Positions 17,782 through 26,818 of a DNA stretch of 62,731 bases are shown one piece after another. The stretch is from Levilactobacillus suantsaii. Lineage in GTDB: Bacteria; Bacillota; Bacilli; Lactobacillales; Lactobacillaceae. The DNA lies in assembly GCF_004115745.1 (NCBI RefSeq), contig NZ_QXIL01000013.1:1-62731 (forward strand), in the 5' to 3' direction. Below the pieces are notes generated by a model. It was not told the DNA's origin. It saw only the letters and a list, made by a program, of their open reading frames with translations, and ran no database searches. Numbering within the stretch: the stretch's first letter is position 1; every line of letters starts with the position of its first letter. Made by a program: the position numbers and the translations under genes.

Positions 17782-18516
17782 ATGCGGACGTGGCGACGGG
17801 TTTATCAAATTAGTGTCATCAGCTTAGCGGTGGTGTCGATTGCGCTCGTCTTGCTCGACTTAGTCAACGTGGTCGACCTCTCGAAGGGCGTCTGGTCCTG
17901 GGTGGACGATGCCATTTTGGGCTTCTTTACGGTCGATTACGTAGTGCGATTCTGGCAAGCGCCCAACAAGAAGGCCTTCTTCAAGACCAATTTTTTCGAC
18001 CTGCTGGCGATTATTCCGTTCAGCTCGTTGTTCAACTTCTTCCGGTTGGCCCGGTTGATGCGGTTGTTAAAGCTGGTCCAACTGTTTCAGTTGATTCGAT
18101 TAGTCGGGTTCATCAATAAGTTGCGCCGCCATTTGCGGCAGTTCTTTCGGACCAATGGGTTCGGCTACTTGGTCTGGGCTAGCCTGATCATTTTGATTTT
18201 AGCGTCCTCGTTGTACGCTTACGCCGAGCGCGTCTCGTGGGGGGAAGCCTTTTGGTGGGCGATTACCACCACTACGACCGTCGGCTATGGCGACGTGGCG
18301 CCCCACACTGTTGCGGGAAAATGGGCGGCCACGGTCTTGATGATTGTGGGCATCGGGTTCATCGGGGCGTTGACCAGTACCATCACGACTTACTTTGCCC
18401 AACGCCACGGGACCTCGGATACTCAACGGCTCTTACAGGAACTGGCGCAAATCAAGCAACAAAATAAGGAACTTCAACGTCAAATTGCGGCGCTTGTTAA
18501 GCAGCAACGGCCGTAA
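17782..18516 (+). CDS. voltage-gated-type potassium channel
   Basis: A 244-residue six-helix ion channel. Helices S1-S3 occupy about residues 8-100, and an S4-like helix follows with repeated basic residues spaced by three (RLARLMRLLKLVQLFQLIRL). The pore has the K+ selectivity filter TTTTTVGYGD near residue 182. The C terminus (about residues 212-244) is a Gln/Lys-rich coiled coil that could tetramerise. The ATG at 17782 starts the protein just before S1; earlier in-frame codons lack a good ribosome binding site. It may contribute to pH or osmotic homeostasis. Confidence 0.9.
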   Translation: MRTWRRVYQISVISLAVVSIALVLLDLVNVVDLSKGVWSWVDDAILGFFTVDYVVRFWQAPNKKAFFKTNFFDLLAIIPFSSLFNFFRLARLMRLLKLVQLFQLIRLVGFINKLRRHLRQFFRTNGFGYLVWASLIILILASSLYAYAERVSWGEAFWWAITTTTTVGYGDVAPHTVAGKWAATVLMIVGIGFIGALTSTITTYFAQRHGTSDTQRLLQELAQIKQQNKELQRQIAALVKQQRP

Positions 18517-18530
18517 AACTCAAACTAAAT

Positions 18531-18577
18531 AAAATGCTCGATCGTCAAAGATTGTCTTTGAGGGTCGAGCATTTTTT
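18531..18577. terminator. bidirectional terminator between the K+ channel and the beta-lactamase-like pseudogene
   Basis: AAAATGCTCGA pairs with TCGAGCATTTT and an inner TCAAAGA/TCTTTGA helix. A-runs and T-runs on the two sides suit both convergent genes. Confidence 0.9.
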
Positions 18578-18582
18578 GTTGA

Positions 18583-19572
18583 TCAGTGTGGGGCTGGCGT
18601 ATCCAGGGTCTTGACCCAATGGGGGTCGTAGACCAATCGCTGGATGTGCGTGGTAATTTTGGCGATGCGAGGAAAACCGCTGAAGCCGGTTTGACCGTGG
18701 CCGTGGGTGAGAATCACCAGGATATAGCGTTAACCGTTAGGGAGGGTGACGATACCGGCATCGTTGTTGGTATCGGCGAACCACCCGACCTTATCGGCCA
18801 CGGTGGTGCCTCGTTGGGCCGTCTGTGCGCCGGCCGGGATTCCAGTCCGGTAGTCTTGGTGGCGCATCAGCTTGAGTAACCATTGCTGGTCGGCCGCGTG
18901 GTCAAACGGTGCCCGTTGGGTGGCAAGCTGGCGGAGGACCAAAGTCAGACTGGCAGCCGTCGTCTGGGCTGCTTCACCGGAAATGAAGACCGGTGTGGTC
19001 CAGTGCTCACTATGGATAAATTGGTTGAGCGCGGATAGTCCGCTTTGGGCGAGGGTGGCCTCTGAAAAATCGTTGGCACTATGGAGAATCATGTTTTCGA
19101 AGCCAGCCTGGTCGGTGGGGGTCCAGGCCGTGTGGGTCTGGCGGTGGACTGTGAAGAGGTAGGCGGCAATGTAGAGTTTATAGGTGCTGGCGGAAACTTC
19201 GGCTGTATGGGCGTGGGCACTAACGGCGAGTTGACCGGGTTGGTAGAAAGTCTTGGTGAGGTGGTCCTTAGCCGCCGCAGATTTGGGCAACGCGCCCAAA
19301 TTATAGAAGCTGATGCTAGTGGTGCCATCGGCGGTCTGCTGGTGTAAGTACCGCTTGAGCTCAGCCTTGACTTGGCGTTGTTGGTGGCGAATCTGAGTGG
19401 TCGTCACGGGCGCTGGGGTCGCCGGTGACGTCACCTTTTGGGCTGAGACGGCGCGGTGAGTGTGAACACTCCAGATACCACCTAAGCAGATGAGCAAACA
19501 GCCGGTGAGTATGAGCAAACGGCGATAGCGCTTCCATAAAGGCGATACCGGTTTGAGATGTTTTGGTTGCAT
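18583..19572 (-). pseudogene. beta-lactamase-like serine hydrolase with an internal stop codon
   Basis: An extracytoplasmic serine hydrolase of the class A beta-lactamase/penicillin-recognising fold. It has an N-terminal membrane anchor (about residues 18-36), the nucleophile motif S129-T-Y-K132, S165-A-N and K261-V-G. The reading frame stops with TAA at 18730-18732 after TLPNG, but the same frame continues for another 48 codons (RYILVILTHGHGQTGFSGF and on) to a TGA at 18583-18585. That continuation is the expected last strand and C-terminal helix of the fold. One nonsense change therefore removes the C terminus. The truncated 280-residue form lacks the final beta strand and is probably inactive, unless the stop is read through or is a sequencing error. 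The shared terminator lies at its 3' end. Confidence 0.85.
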
Positions 19573-20091
19573 ACGCGAATCCCCTTAATAAATAATGGCA
19601 ATGATGTTTTATGAATATAATTATACGCCCAATTACAACGGTGCGGCTGATAAATTAATTAAGGGGAAAATTATTAAACTTAGGAATGTCATTCTGGGGG
19701 CTAATCAGCGCCGCAAACCGACTTGAGCAAAAAAATTAAATCTAGTTAATGCGAACGGTGATTGGAAATATAAGGGCTGAGTCATTTAAACGCTGGCGTG
19801 AGGCGGGGAAGATTATGGGACTATTTTAAAAATAGTTTTACATTCTAGTGTGGTAAAGGTGGGACGCCAATGGGAACCGTGGTGGAGTGGTCAGAACGTA
19901 ATTTAACGTGACCTTCACGTGATGTACTAGCGACTAAAACGGCCGAGTTCCGAACAATAAACAGACTTGTTACACCGGTTATTTGGTTACTGGTCGACTA
20001 GCTTAGTCTCAAAAGCGTAGGTGATTTCGGCTAGGCTTGGTAAGCTAAGACCGTAACATCATATAAGAGAGTCTAGGGAGGAATTGAGAGA
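19573..20091 (+). other. 519-base intergenic region before the 5'-nucleotidase
   Basis: No gene, repeat or RNA was recognised. It must hold the divergent promoters of the beta-lactamase-like gene and of the nucleotidase, but I could not pick convincing -35/-10 pairs. The left 200 bases are AT-rich. The right end has AGGGAGGA before the nucleotidase ATG. Confidence 0.5.
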
Positions 20092-21963
20092 ATGAAGTCT
20101 ACACCGAACGGGTTACGTAAGCTGGTCGTCAGCTTAATGATTCCCATGATGGTCACCAGTGGGGTTGCCACCTTGCCAGAGTTAGCTTTGGCCAAGGCAG
20201 GGACGGGATCCACTGAGGTCGATAATTATCGCACGCCATTGAAACAACCGGAGTACCAACACCGCACCAAGCAAGATAAGCGGGATATCCCGGTTCAAGT
20301 GTTGGGCATCAATGATTTGCACGGGGGCCTGAGCACGACCGGGACGGCATACATTGGCTCCCATCAGTACCAGAATACGGGGACCGTGGGTCGATTAGCG
20401 GCATACTTAGACCAGGCGCAGAACCAATTCAAACGGGTGCACCACTCCAAGAACACTTTTCGGGTCGAAGCCGGGGACATGGTGGGAGCTGCGCCAGCAG
20501 ATTCCTCCTTATTGGCTCATGAATCCACCATGCACGCGTTACGAGGGATGAAATTCCAAATTGGAACTCTGGGGAACCACGAATTTGACCGCGGTCTGCC
20601 CGAGTTCAACCGGATCCTCCACGGGAAAAAGGCGGGGGCCGGCGCGGATGCCCTGGTGCAACACTACCCGAATGAACCCACGAACATGAAGATTGTGGTG
20701 GCTAACGTGGTTAAGAAGTCCACGAATAAGGCCCCTTATGGCTACAAGCCTTACCTTATACGCAAGGTAAAAGCCCACGGCAAAACGGCGAAGATTGGCT
20801 TTATTGGCCTCGAACTGGGGAGTCTCAGTGACATTCCCCCGGCTAAGAACGTGAAGGACTACAAGATTTTGGACGAAGCCGAATCGATTGCCAAGTATGA
20901 CCGGATCTTAAATAAGAAGGGCGTTAAGGCGGTCGTCGTCATGGCCCACACCGCGGTCCAAACGCGCTTTGGTGAGACGGCGGGTCCAACCGTGGATATC
21001 TTACACAAGTTGAATAAGCTCGACCCGAAGAATAACGTTGGTCTCTACGTGGCGGCGCACTCGCACCAATACGCGAACGGCATGGTAGGCAAGACCCGGG
21101 TCGTCCAAGCGCTGTCCTCTGGTAAAGCGTATGATGATGCGCAAGGCTACGTCAGCCCTAAAACGGGCAAATTCGTGGGCTTGAAAGCGCACGTCTACCC
21201 AGTGCTTTCCGCTAAGGACGATGCCAAAGTGAAGACCAACGCTAAGGTTGCCGCGATTGCCAAGGATGCGGACAAGCGGGTCGGTCCCAAGGTCAACGTG
21301 GTTATCGGGAAGACAGCGGGTGGCCAGTCGATCACCAAGAGCACGACGAAATCTTTGGAAAACGCCATTGGTGAAACCGTGGTCGACGGGCAACTGTACG
21401 AAGCCAACAAGCCCGGTGGTCTCAAGGCTGACTTTGCGATGACCAATAATGGTGGGGTCCGGTCGGATTTGATTCCTAACGCGCAGGGTCAAATCACCTG
21501 GGGCGCCGCGATGGCCGTTCAACCCTTTGGGGATGTCCTTCAAGTCGTCGAGATGACGGGACAACAGATTCAAGATGCGTTGAACCAACAGTATTACAAT
21601 CCGGCCTTCTTCATGCAGGTGGCGGGTCTCAAATACACCTACACTAATACGCCTGGTGGCAAGCAACACGCTAAGGTGCTGAAGATGACCAAGACGGACG
21701 GCACGCCAATTGACTTGGCAACTAAATACCGGGTCGTCATCAGCGATTACATCCACACGGGTGGGGATCGGTTCTACGCCTTCAAGAACACGCCAACCTT
21801 GGGATCGTTGGGGACGGATAGCGATGTCTTTGTTCAGTACATTAAGGACATGGCCACGGCTAACCAGCCATTGACGGCGCCTAAGCCTGACCGTAAGATC
21901 TACCAAGCAACCGGCACGACCTTGACGTTGCCAACGTCAGCGGCACCTGTCGCGGTTAAATAA
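20092..21963 (+). CDS. secreted bifunctional metallophosphatase/5'-nucleotidase
   Basis: A 623-residue exported enzyme that hydrolyses nucleotides or other phosphomonoesters outside the cell. An N-terminal signal peptide of about 35 residues (cleavage near ALAKA) is followed by the calcineurin-like metallophosphatase domain (GINDLHGG near residue 73, EAGDMVG, GNHEFDRG near 160, AHSHQY near 325). The 5'-nucleotidase C-terminal domain (about 400-590) has TNNGGVRSD and GDRFYAF-like substrate-binding segments. No LPxTG or other wall anchor is visible at the C terminus, so it is probably released or held non-covalently. It is transcribed alone and ends at a terminator. Confidence 0.93.
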   Translation: MKSTPNGLRKLVVSLMIPMMVTSGVATLPELALAKAGTGSTEVDNYRTPLKQPEYQHRTKQDKRDIPVQVLGINDLHGGLSTTGTAYIGSHQYQNTGTVGRLAAYLDQAQNQFKRVHHSKNTFRVEAGDMVGAAPADSSLLAHESTMHALRGMKFQIGTLGNHEFDRGLPEFNRILHGKKAGAGADALVQHYPNEPTNMKIVVANVVKKSTNKAPYGYKPYLIRKVKAHGKTAKIGFIGLELGSLSDIPPAKNVKDYKILDEAESIAKYDRILNKKGVKAVVVMAHTAVQTRFGETAGPTVDILHKLNKLDPKNNVGLYVAAHSHQYANGMVGKTRVVQALSSGKAYDDAQGYVSPKTGKFVGLKAHVYPVLSAKDDAKVKTNAKVAAIAKDADKRVGPKVNVVIGKTAGGQSITKSTTKSLENAIGETVVDGQLYEANKPGGLKADFAMTNNGGVRSDLIPNAQGQITWGAAMAVQPFGDVLQVVEMTGQQIQDALNQQYYNPAFFMQVAGLKYTYTNTPGGKQHAKVLKMTKTDGTPIDLATKYRVVISDYIHTGGDRFYAFKNTPTLGSLGTDSDVFVQYIKDMATANQPLTAPKPDRKIYQATGTTLTLPTSAAPVAVK

Positions 21964-21983
21964 CGAGCTTAAAATGGTGACTA

Positions 21984-22017
21984 AAAATGACTCTGGAAAA
22001 TTTCCAGAGCCATTTTT
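21984..22017. terminator. bidirectional terminator between nucleotidase and Nudix genes
   Basis: AAAATGACTCTGGAAA pairs with TTTCCAGAGCCATTTT with one mismatch, with A-runs and T-runs on the two sides. Confidence 0.85.
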
Positions 22018-22553
22018 TAGACAACTGTTGTCGTAGGGCGCAGGCGGTGCAGGTGGGTCCAAGCTTGATGGAGTTCTAAGCGGTAAGAATTAAAGCCGGG
22101 TTGCTGCAGTTGCGTGACGGCCTGAGGCACGTCAAAGTACGCCACCCGTTGGAGTTCTGCTTTTTGGAGGGTAAAGTCGGTAACTTGATGGGTCGTTTTG
22201 AGCGCAAACCAAGCATCAATCCAGTGACTATGGGGAACGATGCGGTAGTTGGCCGATGGCGTTAGCCGATAGTGAACGCCCAATTCCTCAGCTAGTTCAC
22301 GCTGCATGGCCTGCTCAATCGTTTCGCCGGTCCGAACCGACCCACCTGCATTGGTATCCCAGTAACCAGGAAAATAGAGCTTGTTGGGGGACCGTTGTTG
22401 GAGCAGGACTTGCCCTGCAGGATTGAAGAGAAAGGCGTTGACCACTAGATGATAGCGCCCCGGCTTCACGGGACTGGCGCGGCGTTGATGGCCGACCAGT
22501 TGGAGTTGATAGTTATACAGGTCCCAAATTTCATTGAGTTGGTCGGCGGGCAT
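22017..22553 (-). CDS. Nudix hydrolase
   Basis: A 178-residue Nudix protein. The Nudix box GGSVRTGETIEQAMQRELAE continues to ELGV (consensus GX5EX7REUXEEXGU), near residues 71-94. Flanking sequence (LLQQRSPNKLYFPGYWD before it) resembles the IDI-like/YfcD branch, which act on isopentenyl-type or nucleotide diphosphates, but the substrate cannot be set from sequence. A 12-base gap separates it from the DUF421 gene upstream, with AGGAGG in front of the ATG, so it is probably the last gene of the DUF3290-DUF421-Nudix operon. Confidence 0.9.
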   Translation of the reverse strand: MPADQLNEIWDLYNYQLQLVGHQRRASPVKPGRYHLVVNAFLFNPAGQVLLQQRSPNKLYFPGYWDTNAGGSVRTGETIEQAMQRELAEELGVHYRLTPSANYRIVPHSHWIDAWFALKTTHQVTDFTLQKAELQRVAYFDVPQAVTQLQQPGFNSYRLELHQAWTHLHRLRPTTTVV

Positions 22554-22565
22554 GTGAAGACCTCC

Positions 22566-23204
22566 TTAGTCGCGGTCGTAACGGGTGATTTTTAAGACAT
22601 TATTTTCGAATTTGGCCATGTACACGTCACGAATATTGGTGACGCCCTGTTCCTTCAATTGGGCTAATAACCAGTCCTCATCGTGAGACATTAATTCCAA
22701 GACGTCCTGGTCGATTTGACCATCGATGATGATGGGGTAGCGAATCGAGCCTTCTCCCTGACGCAAGATGGTGATGCCCCCGTTTTGTTCCACGATGGCG
22801 CGCTTGACATCGGTCACGTCGTAGACCCCAGCTGTCCGGAGTTTGAAGTCAATCTCTTTGGCGGAGAGGTTGGCTTTGAGACAATTGTGCACCAATAGCT
22901 TCCCGTTACGCACGATGGTGATGGGACCGCCGTCGATGAATTTTCCGATGGCCCGAATGTGAATCTTCAAGTAGCGCATGACTAGAATCAGGAGTGACCA
23001 AACCAGCAGGACGATGACAAACTGAATCAGGGTGATGGAGGAGTTATAGATGACGCCCCCGATAATGCCACCTAAAACGTAGTTCTGAACCTGGTCAATG
23101 GCCGAAGTCGGCGCGAGGTTACCTTTCCCGGTAAAGTTGATCAGTAAGGTCATAAAAATGAAACCAACGATAAGTTTTAACGCAACGTCTGAATAAGCAA
23201 ACAT
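22566..23204 (-). CDS. DUF421 (YetF-like) membrane protein
   Basis: A 212-residue protein with three N-terminal membrane helices (about residues 5-80) followed by a cytoplasmic YetF/DUF421 alpha-beta domain. It includes GPITIVRNGKLL and the LRTAGVYDVTDVKRAIVEQNG stretch typical of the family. The function is unknown. It is in an operon with a DUF3290 protein immediately upstream (3-base gap); the two families recur as a pair in Lactobacillaceae, suggesting a complex. Confidence 0.88.
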   Translation of the reverse strand: MFAYSDVALKLIVGFIFMTLLINFTGKGNLAPTSAIDQVQNYVLGGIIGGVIYNSSITLIQFVIVLLVWSLLILVMRYLKIHIRAIGKFIDGGPITIVRNGKLLVHNCLKANLSAKEIDFKLRTAGVYDVTDVKRAIVEQNGGITILRQGEGSIRYPIIIDGQIDQDVLELMSHDEDWLLAQLKEQGVTNIRDVYMAKFENNVLKITRYDRD

Positions 23205-23207
23205 AGG

Positions 23208-23654
23208 CTACTCCTTTGTAATCGTAATCTTAGGGTCGTGCAACGTGAGTTTTTCCAGGACGAACTCGGAACCGTCCGAGTTATAGTCGGTGCGGTAATA
23301 TCCCTTAGGGGTCTTGAACAGCAAGTTATCCGTGGAAGATGTTTCGTTCACGTAAATCTTCTGGGGTTTGACGTCGAGTCGCTTGGCCACTTCCTTCACG
23401 GTCGAGGTGATGGCGCTAGTTTGTTCACTACTGGAGTGCATGTTCGCCAGGTCATTGATCTGAAAGCCAATGAAGAGCAAGATAATGGCCCCGGTGATGA
23501 CGGTGAGATCCTTATATTTAACGTTCCACCGGTGCTGTAGATAGTAGGCCAGAAAGCCGATGAAGACGACAATCAATACCGCGATTAAGATAAACCGAAG
23601 ATATTGCCAGCCTTGGTTTTGGTCCTTGAGGTAGTCATAAGTGTAAAAAGTCAT
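23208..23654 (-). CDS. DUF3290 membrane protein
   Basis: A 148-residue protein with two N-terminal membrane helices (about residues 18-38 and 50-68) and a C-terminal extracytoplasmic or cytoplasmic domain. It matches the DUF3290 family by its YTYDYLKDQNQ start, the hydrophobic pair and the VKEVAKRLDVKP segment. The function is unknown. It is the first gene of a three-gene leftward operon with DUF421 and Nudix genes. An AGGAAGGT-like site precedes the ATG. Confidence 0.86.
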   Translation of the reverse strand: MTFYTYDYLKDQNQGWQYLRFILIAVLIVVFIGFLAYYLQHRWNVKYKDLTVITGAIILLFIGFQINDLANMHSSSEQTSAITSTVKEVAKRLDVKPQKIYVNETSSTDNLLFKTPKGYYRTDYNSDGSEFVLEKLTLHDPKITITKE

Positions 23655-23980
23655 GCAGACCTTCCTTTCTCTAATAAAATTGGCAGGGGGATGGCATAAC
23701 GGTCAGATCGAACCAACAGCAAACTGACCTGAGTAAAAGGGCCCCAGAGGTGGTCATTGGTTGAAAAATAGTGAGCAAAAGGGCCCCTGAATGGTAGCGG
23801 TTTATGACCATTGATAGTGAAAATGAGTCGGATGGTTATCTACAGCCTACTGTACACCATTCAGCCCCGAAACTGGGATTAGATGGCTTAGCAATTTGTA
23901 GTGTGAGTCAAATCCTTAGCAATCGCTTTCAAGCGTGTTAGAATCAAAGGTGGACTTACTTTGGAAAGGGTGATAGGGTC
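23655..23980. promoter_or_regulatory. divergent promoter region with direct repeats
   Basis: The region holds an imperfect 15-base direct repeat (GAGTAAAAGGGCCCC at 23731-23745, GAGCAAAAGGGCCCC at 23773-23787) and a TGGTCAT/ATGACCA dyad (23751-23757, 23804-23810). Rightwards, TTAGCA (23916) and TAGAAT (23939) spaced 17 bases form a likely promoter for the flavoprotein. The repeats could bind a regulator of either operon. Confidence 0.45.
23918..23931 (+). promoter_or_regulatory. cre box in the flavoprotein promoter
   Basis: AGCAATCGCTTTCA matches the palindromic cre consensus except at one terminal base. It overlaps the proposed -35 element and spacer. Confidence 0.6.
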
Positions 23981-25318
23981 ATGCAACAGTTTGATACGGT
24001 AATCCTCGGGGGTGGCCCGGGTGGCTTAGCAGTGGCTTACGGGTTACATGCACAAGGACAACGTGTCGCCGTAGTGGAGAAGGATCTTTGGGGTGGCACC
24101 TGCCCGAACCGCGGGTGTGATCCCAAGAAGATTTTGATGGCCGCCGTGGAAGCGCAAGCGCGGAGTGCAACGCTACAAAGTCACGGCTTGAATGGGGTTC
24201 CCCAGTTAGATTGGCCGGCTTTGATGGCGAAAAAGCGGGCCTATACGAGTATGATTCCTGGCGGGACTGAATCAGGGCTGAAGTCTGCGGAAATTGCCCA
24301 TTTTCACGCTGCAGCCCGGTTCAATGCCGATGGGAGTGTGCAAGCTGGCAAGGACCAACTGAAAGCGACCAACGTGGTGATTGCGACAGGGCAAGCACCG
24401 CGGTTACCACACATTGCGGGGCAGGAGTGGCTCCGGACCAGCAACGACTTCTTGGACTTGGACCATCTGCCCGATGACGTGACCTTCATGGGGGCCGGTT
24501 ACGTTGGCGTTGAGCTGGCTACCATTGCGAACGCCGCGGGGCGACAGGTCCACTTAGTCCACCATAGCGACCGGCCGTTACGGGCGTTTGACGCTGACTT
24601 GGTTCAAGACCTGATGTCCCGGTTAAAGGCGGCCGGTATCGACGTGCAGTTGATGACCGACATCGTTAAGGTAGAACCGGATGGTGATGAGTACCGGGTC
24701 ACGACCAAGAGTGGTGCCAGTTGGACGACCGGCATGGTCTTTGCCTCGGCGGGACGCTTACCCGTCATCGCCGACTTAGGCTTAGATCAGGTCAACGTGG
24801 CGACAACGACCCATGGCATCACCGTCAACGACCATTTACAGACGACGAATCCCCATATCTTTGCGATTGGGGATGTGGTCGATCGGCCACAACCGAAGTT
24901 GACGCCCGTGGCAGGATACGAAGGCCGCTACGTGGTCACGGCTTTGACGGCGACCGATGCGGTCGACCCGATTCATTACCCGGCGATTCCATCGGTGGTT
25001 TACGGTAAGAGCCAATTAGCCCAAATTGGCGTGACACCGGAACAGGCCCAACGTGACTCGCAGACCTATCGAGTCAATGACTTGGACCTGACCCATTGGT
25101 TTAGCTATCAACGGATTGAAGATCCCAAAGCCCGCATCAAAGTAGTCATTGAACGGGCCAGTGGACGCATTGTGGGCGCGGCTGTCTTGAGTATGGAGGC
25201 GGAACAGGTCATTAATTACCTGGCGTTCGTCATCCAACAGAAGCTCGACTCAGTGGCTATCAACCAGAGTATTCTGGCGTACCCAACGTTAGCGTCTGAT
25301 CTGACCTACTTCAATTAG
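23981..25318 (+). CDS. FAD-dependent pyridine nucleotide-disulfide oxidoreductase, glutathione-reductase-like
   Basis: A 445-residue class I flavoprotein disulfide reductase. An N-terminal FAD site (ILGGGPGGLAVAYG) is followed by the redox disulfide C41-PNRG-C46 in GGTCPNRGCDPKK. The NAD(P) domain has GAGYVGVELATIA near residue 174, the second FAD motif FAIGDV is near residue 290, and a dimerisation domain ends the protein. At the C terminus the active-site HPTxxE of glutathione reductases reads Y434-PTLASD, so the catalytic His is Tyr and the Glu is absent. It may reduce glutathione or another low-molecular-weight disulfide; lactobacilli often annotate this family as glutathione reductase. 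It stands alone behind a cre-overlapped promoter. Confidence 0.85.
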   Translation: MQQFDTVILGGGPGGLAVAYGLHAQGQRVAVVEKDLWGGTCPNRGCDPKKILMAAVEAQARSATLQSHGLNGVPQLDWPALMAKKRAYTSMIPGGTESGLKSAEIAHFHAAARFNADGSVQAGKDQLKATNVVIATGQAPRLPHIAGQEWLRTSNDFLDLDHLPDDVTFMGAGYVGVELATIANAAGRQVHLVHHSDRPLRAFDADLVQDLMSRLKAAGIDVQLMTDIVKVEPDGDEYRVTTKSGASWTTGMVFASAGRLPVIADLGLDQVNVATTTHGITVNDHLQTTNPHIFAIGDVVDRPQPKLTPVAGYEGRYVVTALTATDAVDPIHYPAIPSVVYGKSQLAQIGVTPEQAQRDSQTYRVNDLDLTHWFSYQRIEDPKARIKVVIERASGRIVGAAVLSMEAEQVINYLAFVIQQKLDSVAINQSILAYPTLASDLTYFN

Positions 25319-25429
25319 ATTGGTCCCACTTTAGCGGTACAGTGGTGACTAGTCTCACAATCAAAATGTTTCCCGGCGGTCCTTCCAGCCTAGAAAAGAG
25401 TCGGCGGCGAAACTCATAATTTGATGATT

Positions 25430-25464
25430 AAAAGAGTTTAGGCAACCCACCTAAACTCTTTTTT
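25430..25464 (+). terminator. terminator between flavoprotein and antiporter genes
   Basis: AAAAGAGTTTAGG pairs with CCTAAACTCTTTT around a 7-base loop, with further T residues. Confidence 0.9.
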
Positions 25465-25566
25465 ATGGCTTGAAGGGCGGGAATTCTTCACGGGACCCCA
25501 CTTTTGTCGCGGCTGAAAATAGCGTATCATGGGGATTAATTACGATAAAGTAAGGAAGGTGGGTTC

Positions 25567-26745
25567 GTGGCATTTTTAGGAACCTTGTGTTTGATCTTGG
25601 TGTTAACGACGCTAGCCGGTAATTTTGGGAACCGCCTCGGGGTTCCCGCGGTCATTGGTGAATTACTGGTTGGAATCGTGATTGGGCCAGCGATGTTGAA
25701 CTGGGTCCAATTGAATGGCTTGGTGTCGTTATTTGCCGACATCGGGGTCGTCGTGTTGATGTTTTTGGGCGGCCTGGAAAGCGATTTGAAATTATTAATG
25801 AAGTATCTGCGGCCAGCCATCGTTGTGGCGACGTCCGGGGTCATCTTTCCGGTGGCCGTTATGGGCGCCGTCTCCTGGTGGTGGGGATTCACCGCGTTAG
25901 AATCCCTGTTTATCGGGGTCATCTTTTCGGCAACTTCGGTCTCGATTTCCGTGGCCGTGTTAAAAGAATACCACGCGCTCGGCACACGGGAAGGCGCCAC
26001 TATCCTGGGCGCCGCCGTCGCCGACGACATCATCGGGGTGATTCTGCTATCGTTAATGATTAGCTTACTGGCCAGTCAGGGAATCCATGCGGCGGGGAGT
26101 CAACCCGCACTCGGACTGGTTCTGCTGGAACAGGTGGCCTTCTTCGGGGGCACTTATCTGCTGGTCAAATGGATTGCGCCATACTTGATGCATTTGAGTG
26201 AACGACTAGTGGTCGCGTCGAGTGTGACTATCATGTCCATGGTGATTTGTCTGGGGATGGCCTGGTTGGCCGATATTGTCGGGTTAAGCGGTGCGATTGG
26301 CGCCTTCTTCGCGGGAATCGCCGTGTCGAATACGCCGTACCGGAGTACCTTAGCGGATCACGTCGAACCGTTGGGCAACGCCGTCTTCATTCCGGTCTTC
26401 TTCGTGAGTGTGGGGCTAAACATGACCCTGGCGCACTTAGGGGGGAACGTGACCCTGATCGTCGTATTGACGATTCTGGCTTGCTTAACCAAACTTCTGG
26501 GTTGTGGCCTAGGGGCGCGGGTCAGTGGTTTCTCCTGGACTAGTGGTACCGTGATTGGCACGGGGATGATTGCCCGGGGTGAAATGGGATTGATTACCGC
26601 ACAAATCGGGCACCAAGCGGGGCTGATGAGCAACACCAGCTATTCCGCGATGATTTTAGTCATCATTCTGGCAACGGTCTTAGCACCGTTGTTCTTGAAG
26701 CCGGCATTACGCCGCATGGCGGCCACCCCGGCATCAACCGATTAA
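25567..26745 (+). CDS. monovalent cation:proton antiporter, CPA2 family
   Basis: A 392-residue membrane protein with about 12 helices. It has the CPA2/NapA signature: an N-terminal PAVIGELLVGIVIGP, a middle unwound helix with FSATSVSIS, and the paired ion-binding aspartates in GAAVADDIIGVI near residue 156. No C-terminal TrkA-N domain is attached. It starts at GTG, with AAGGAAGGTGGG upstream. It should exchange Na+ or K+ for H+ and aid pH homeostasis. The ion is not predictable. Confidence 0.91.
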   Translation: MAFLGTLCLILVLTTLAGNFGNRLGVPAVIGELLVGIVIGPAMLNWVQLNGLVSLFADIGVVVLMFLGGLESDLKLLMKYLRPAIVVATSGVIFPVAVMGAVSWWWGFTALESLFIGVIFSATSVSISVAVLKEYHALGTREGATILGAAVADDIIGVILLSLMISLLASQGIHAAGSQPALGLVLLEQVAFFGGTYLLVKWIAPYLMHLSERLVVASSVTIMSMVICLGMAWLADIVGLSGAIGAFFAGIAVSNTPYRSTLADHVEPLGNAVFIPVFFVSVGLNMTLAHLGGNVTLIVVLTILACLTKLLGCGLGARVSGFSWTSGTVIGTGMIARGEMGLITAQIGHQAGLMSNTSYSAMILVIILATVLAPLFLKPALRRMAATPASTD

Positions 26746-26754
26746 ACCAAACTA

Positions 26755-26796
26755 AAAATGGTCCCCGGAAACTATCTGGTTTCCGGGGACCATTTT
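26755..26796. terminator. bidirectional terminator
   Basis: AAAATGGTCCCCGGAAAC pairs with GTTTCCGGGGACCATTTT. It serves the antiporter and the convergent phosphatase gene. Confidence 0.92.
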
Positions 26797-26818
26797 GATT
26801 CAGTCAAGCCAACACGAC

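Noticed and set aside
21001-21906. Long minus-strand frame opposite the 5'-nucleotidase
   Set aside because: The sense-strand gene has all family motifs; the antisense frame is a by-product of GC-rich codon use.
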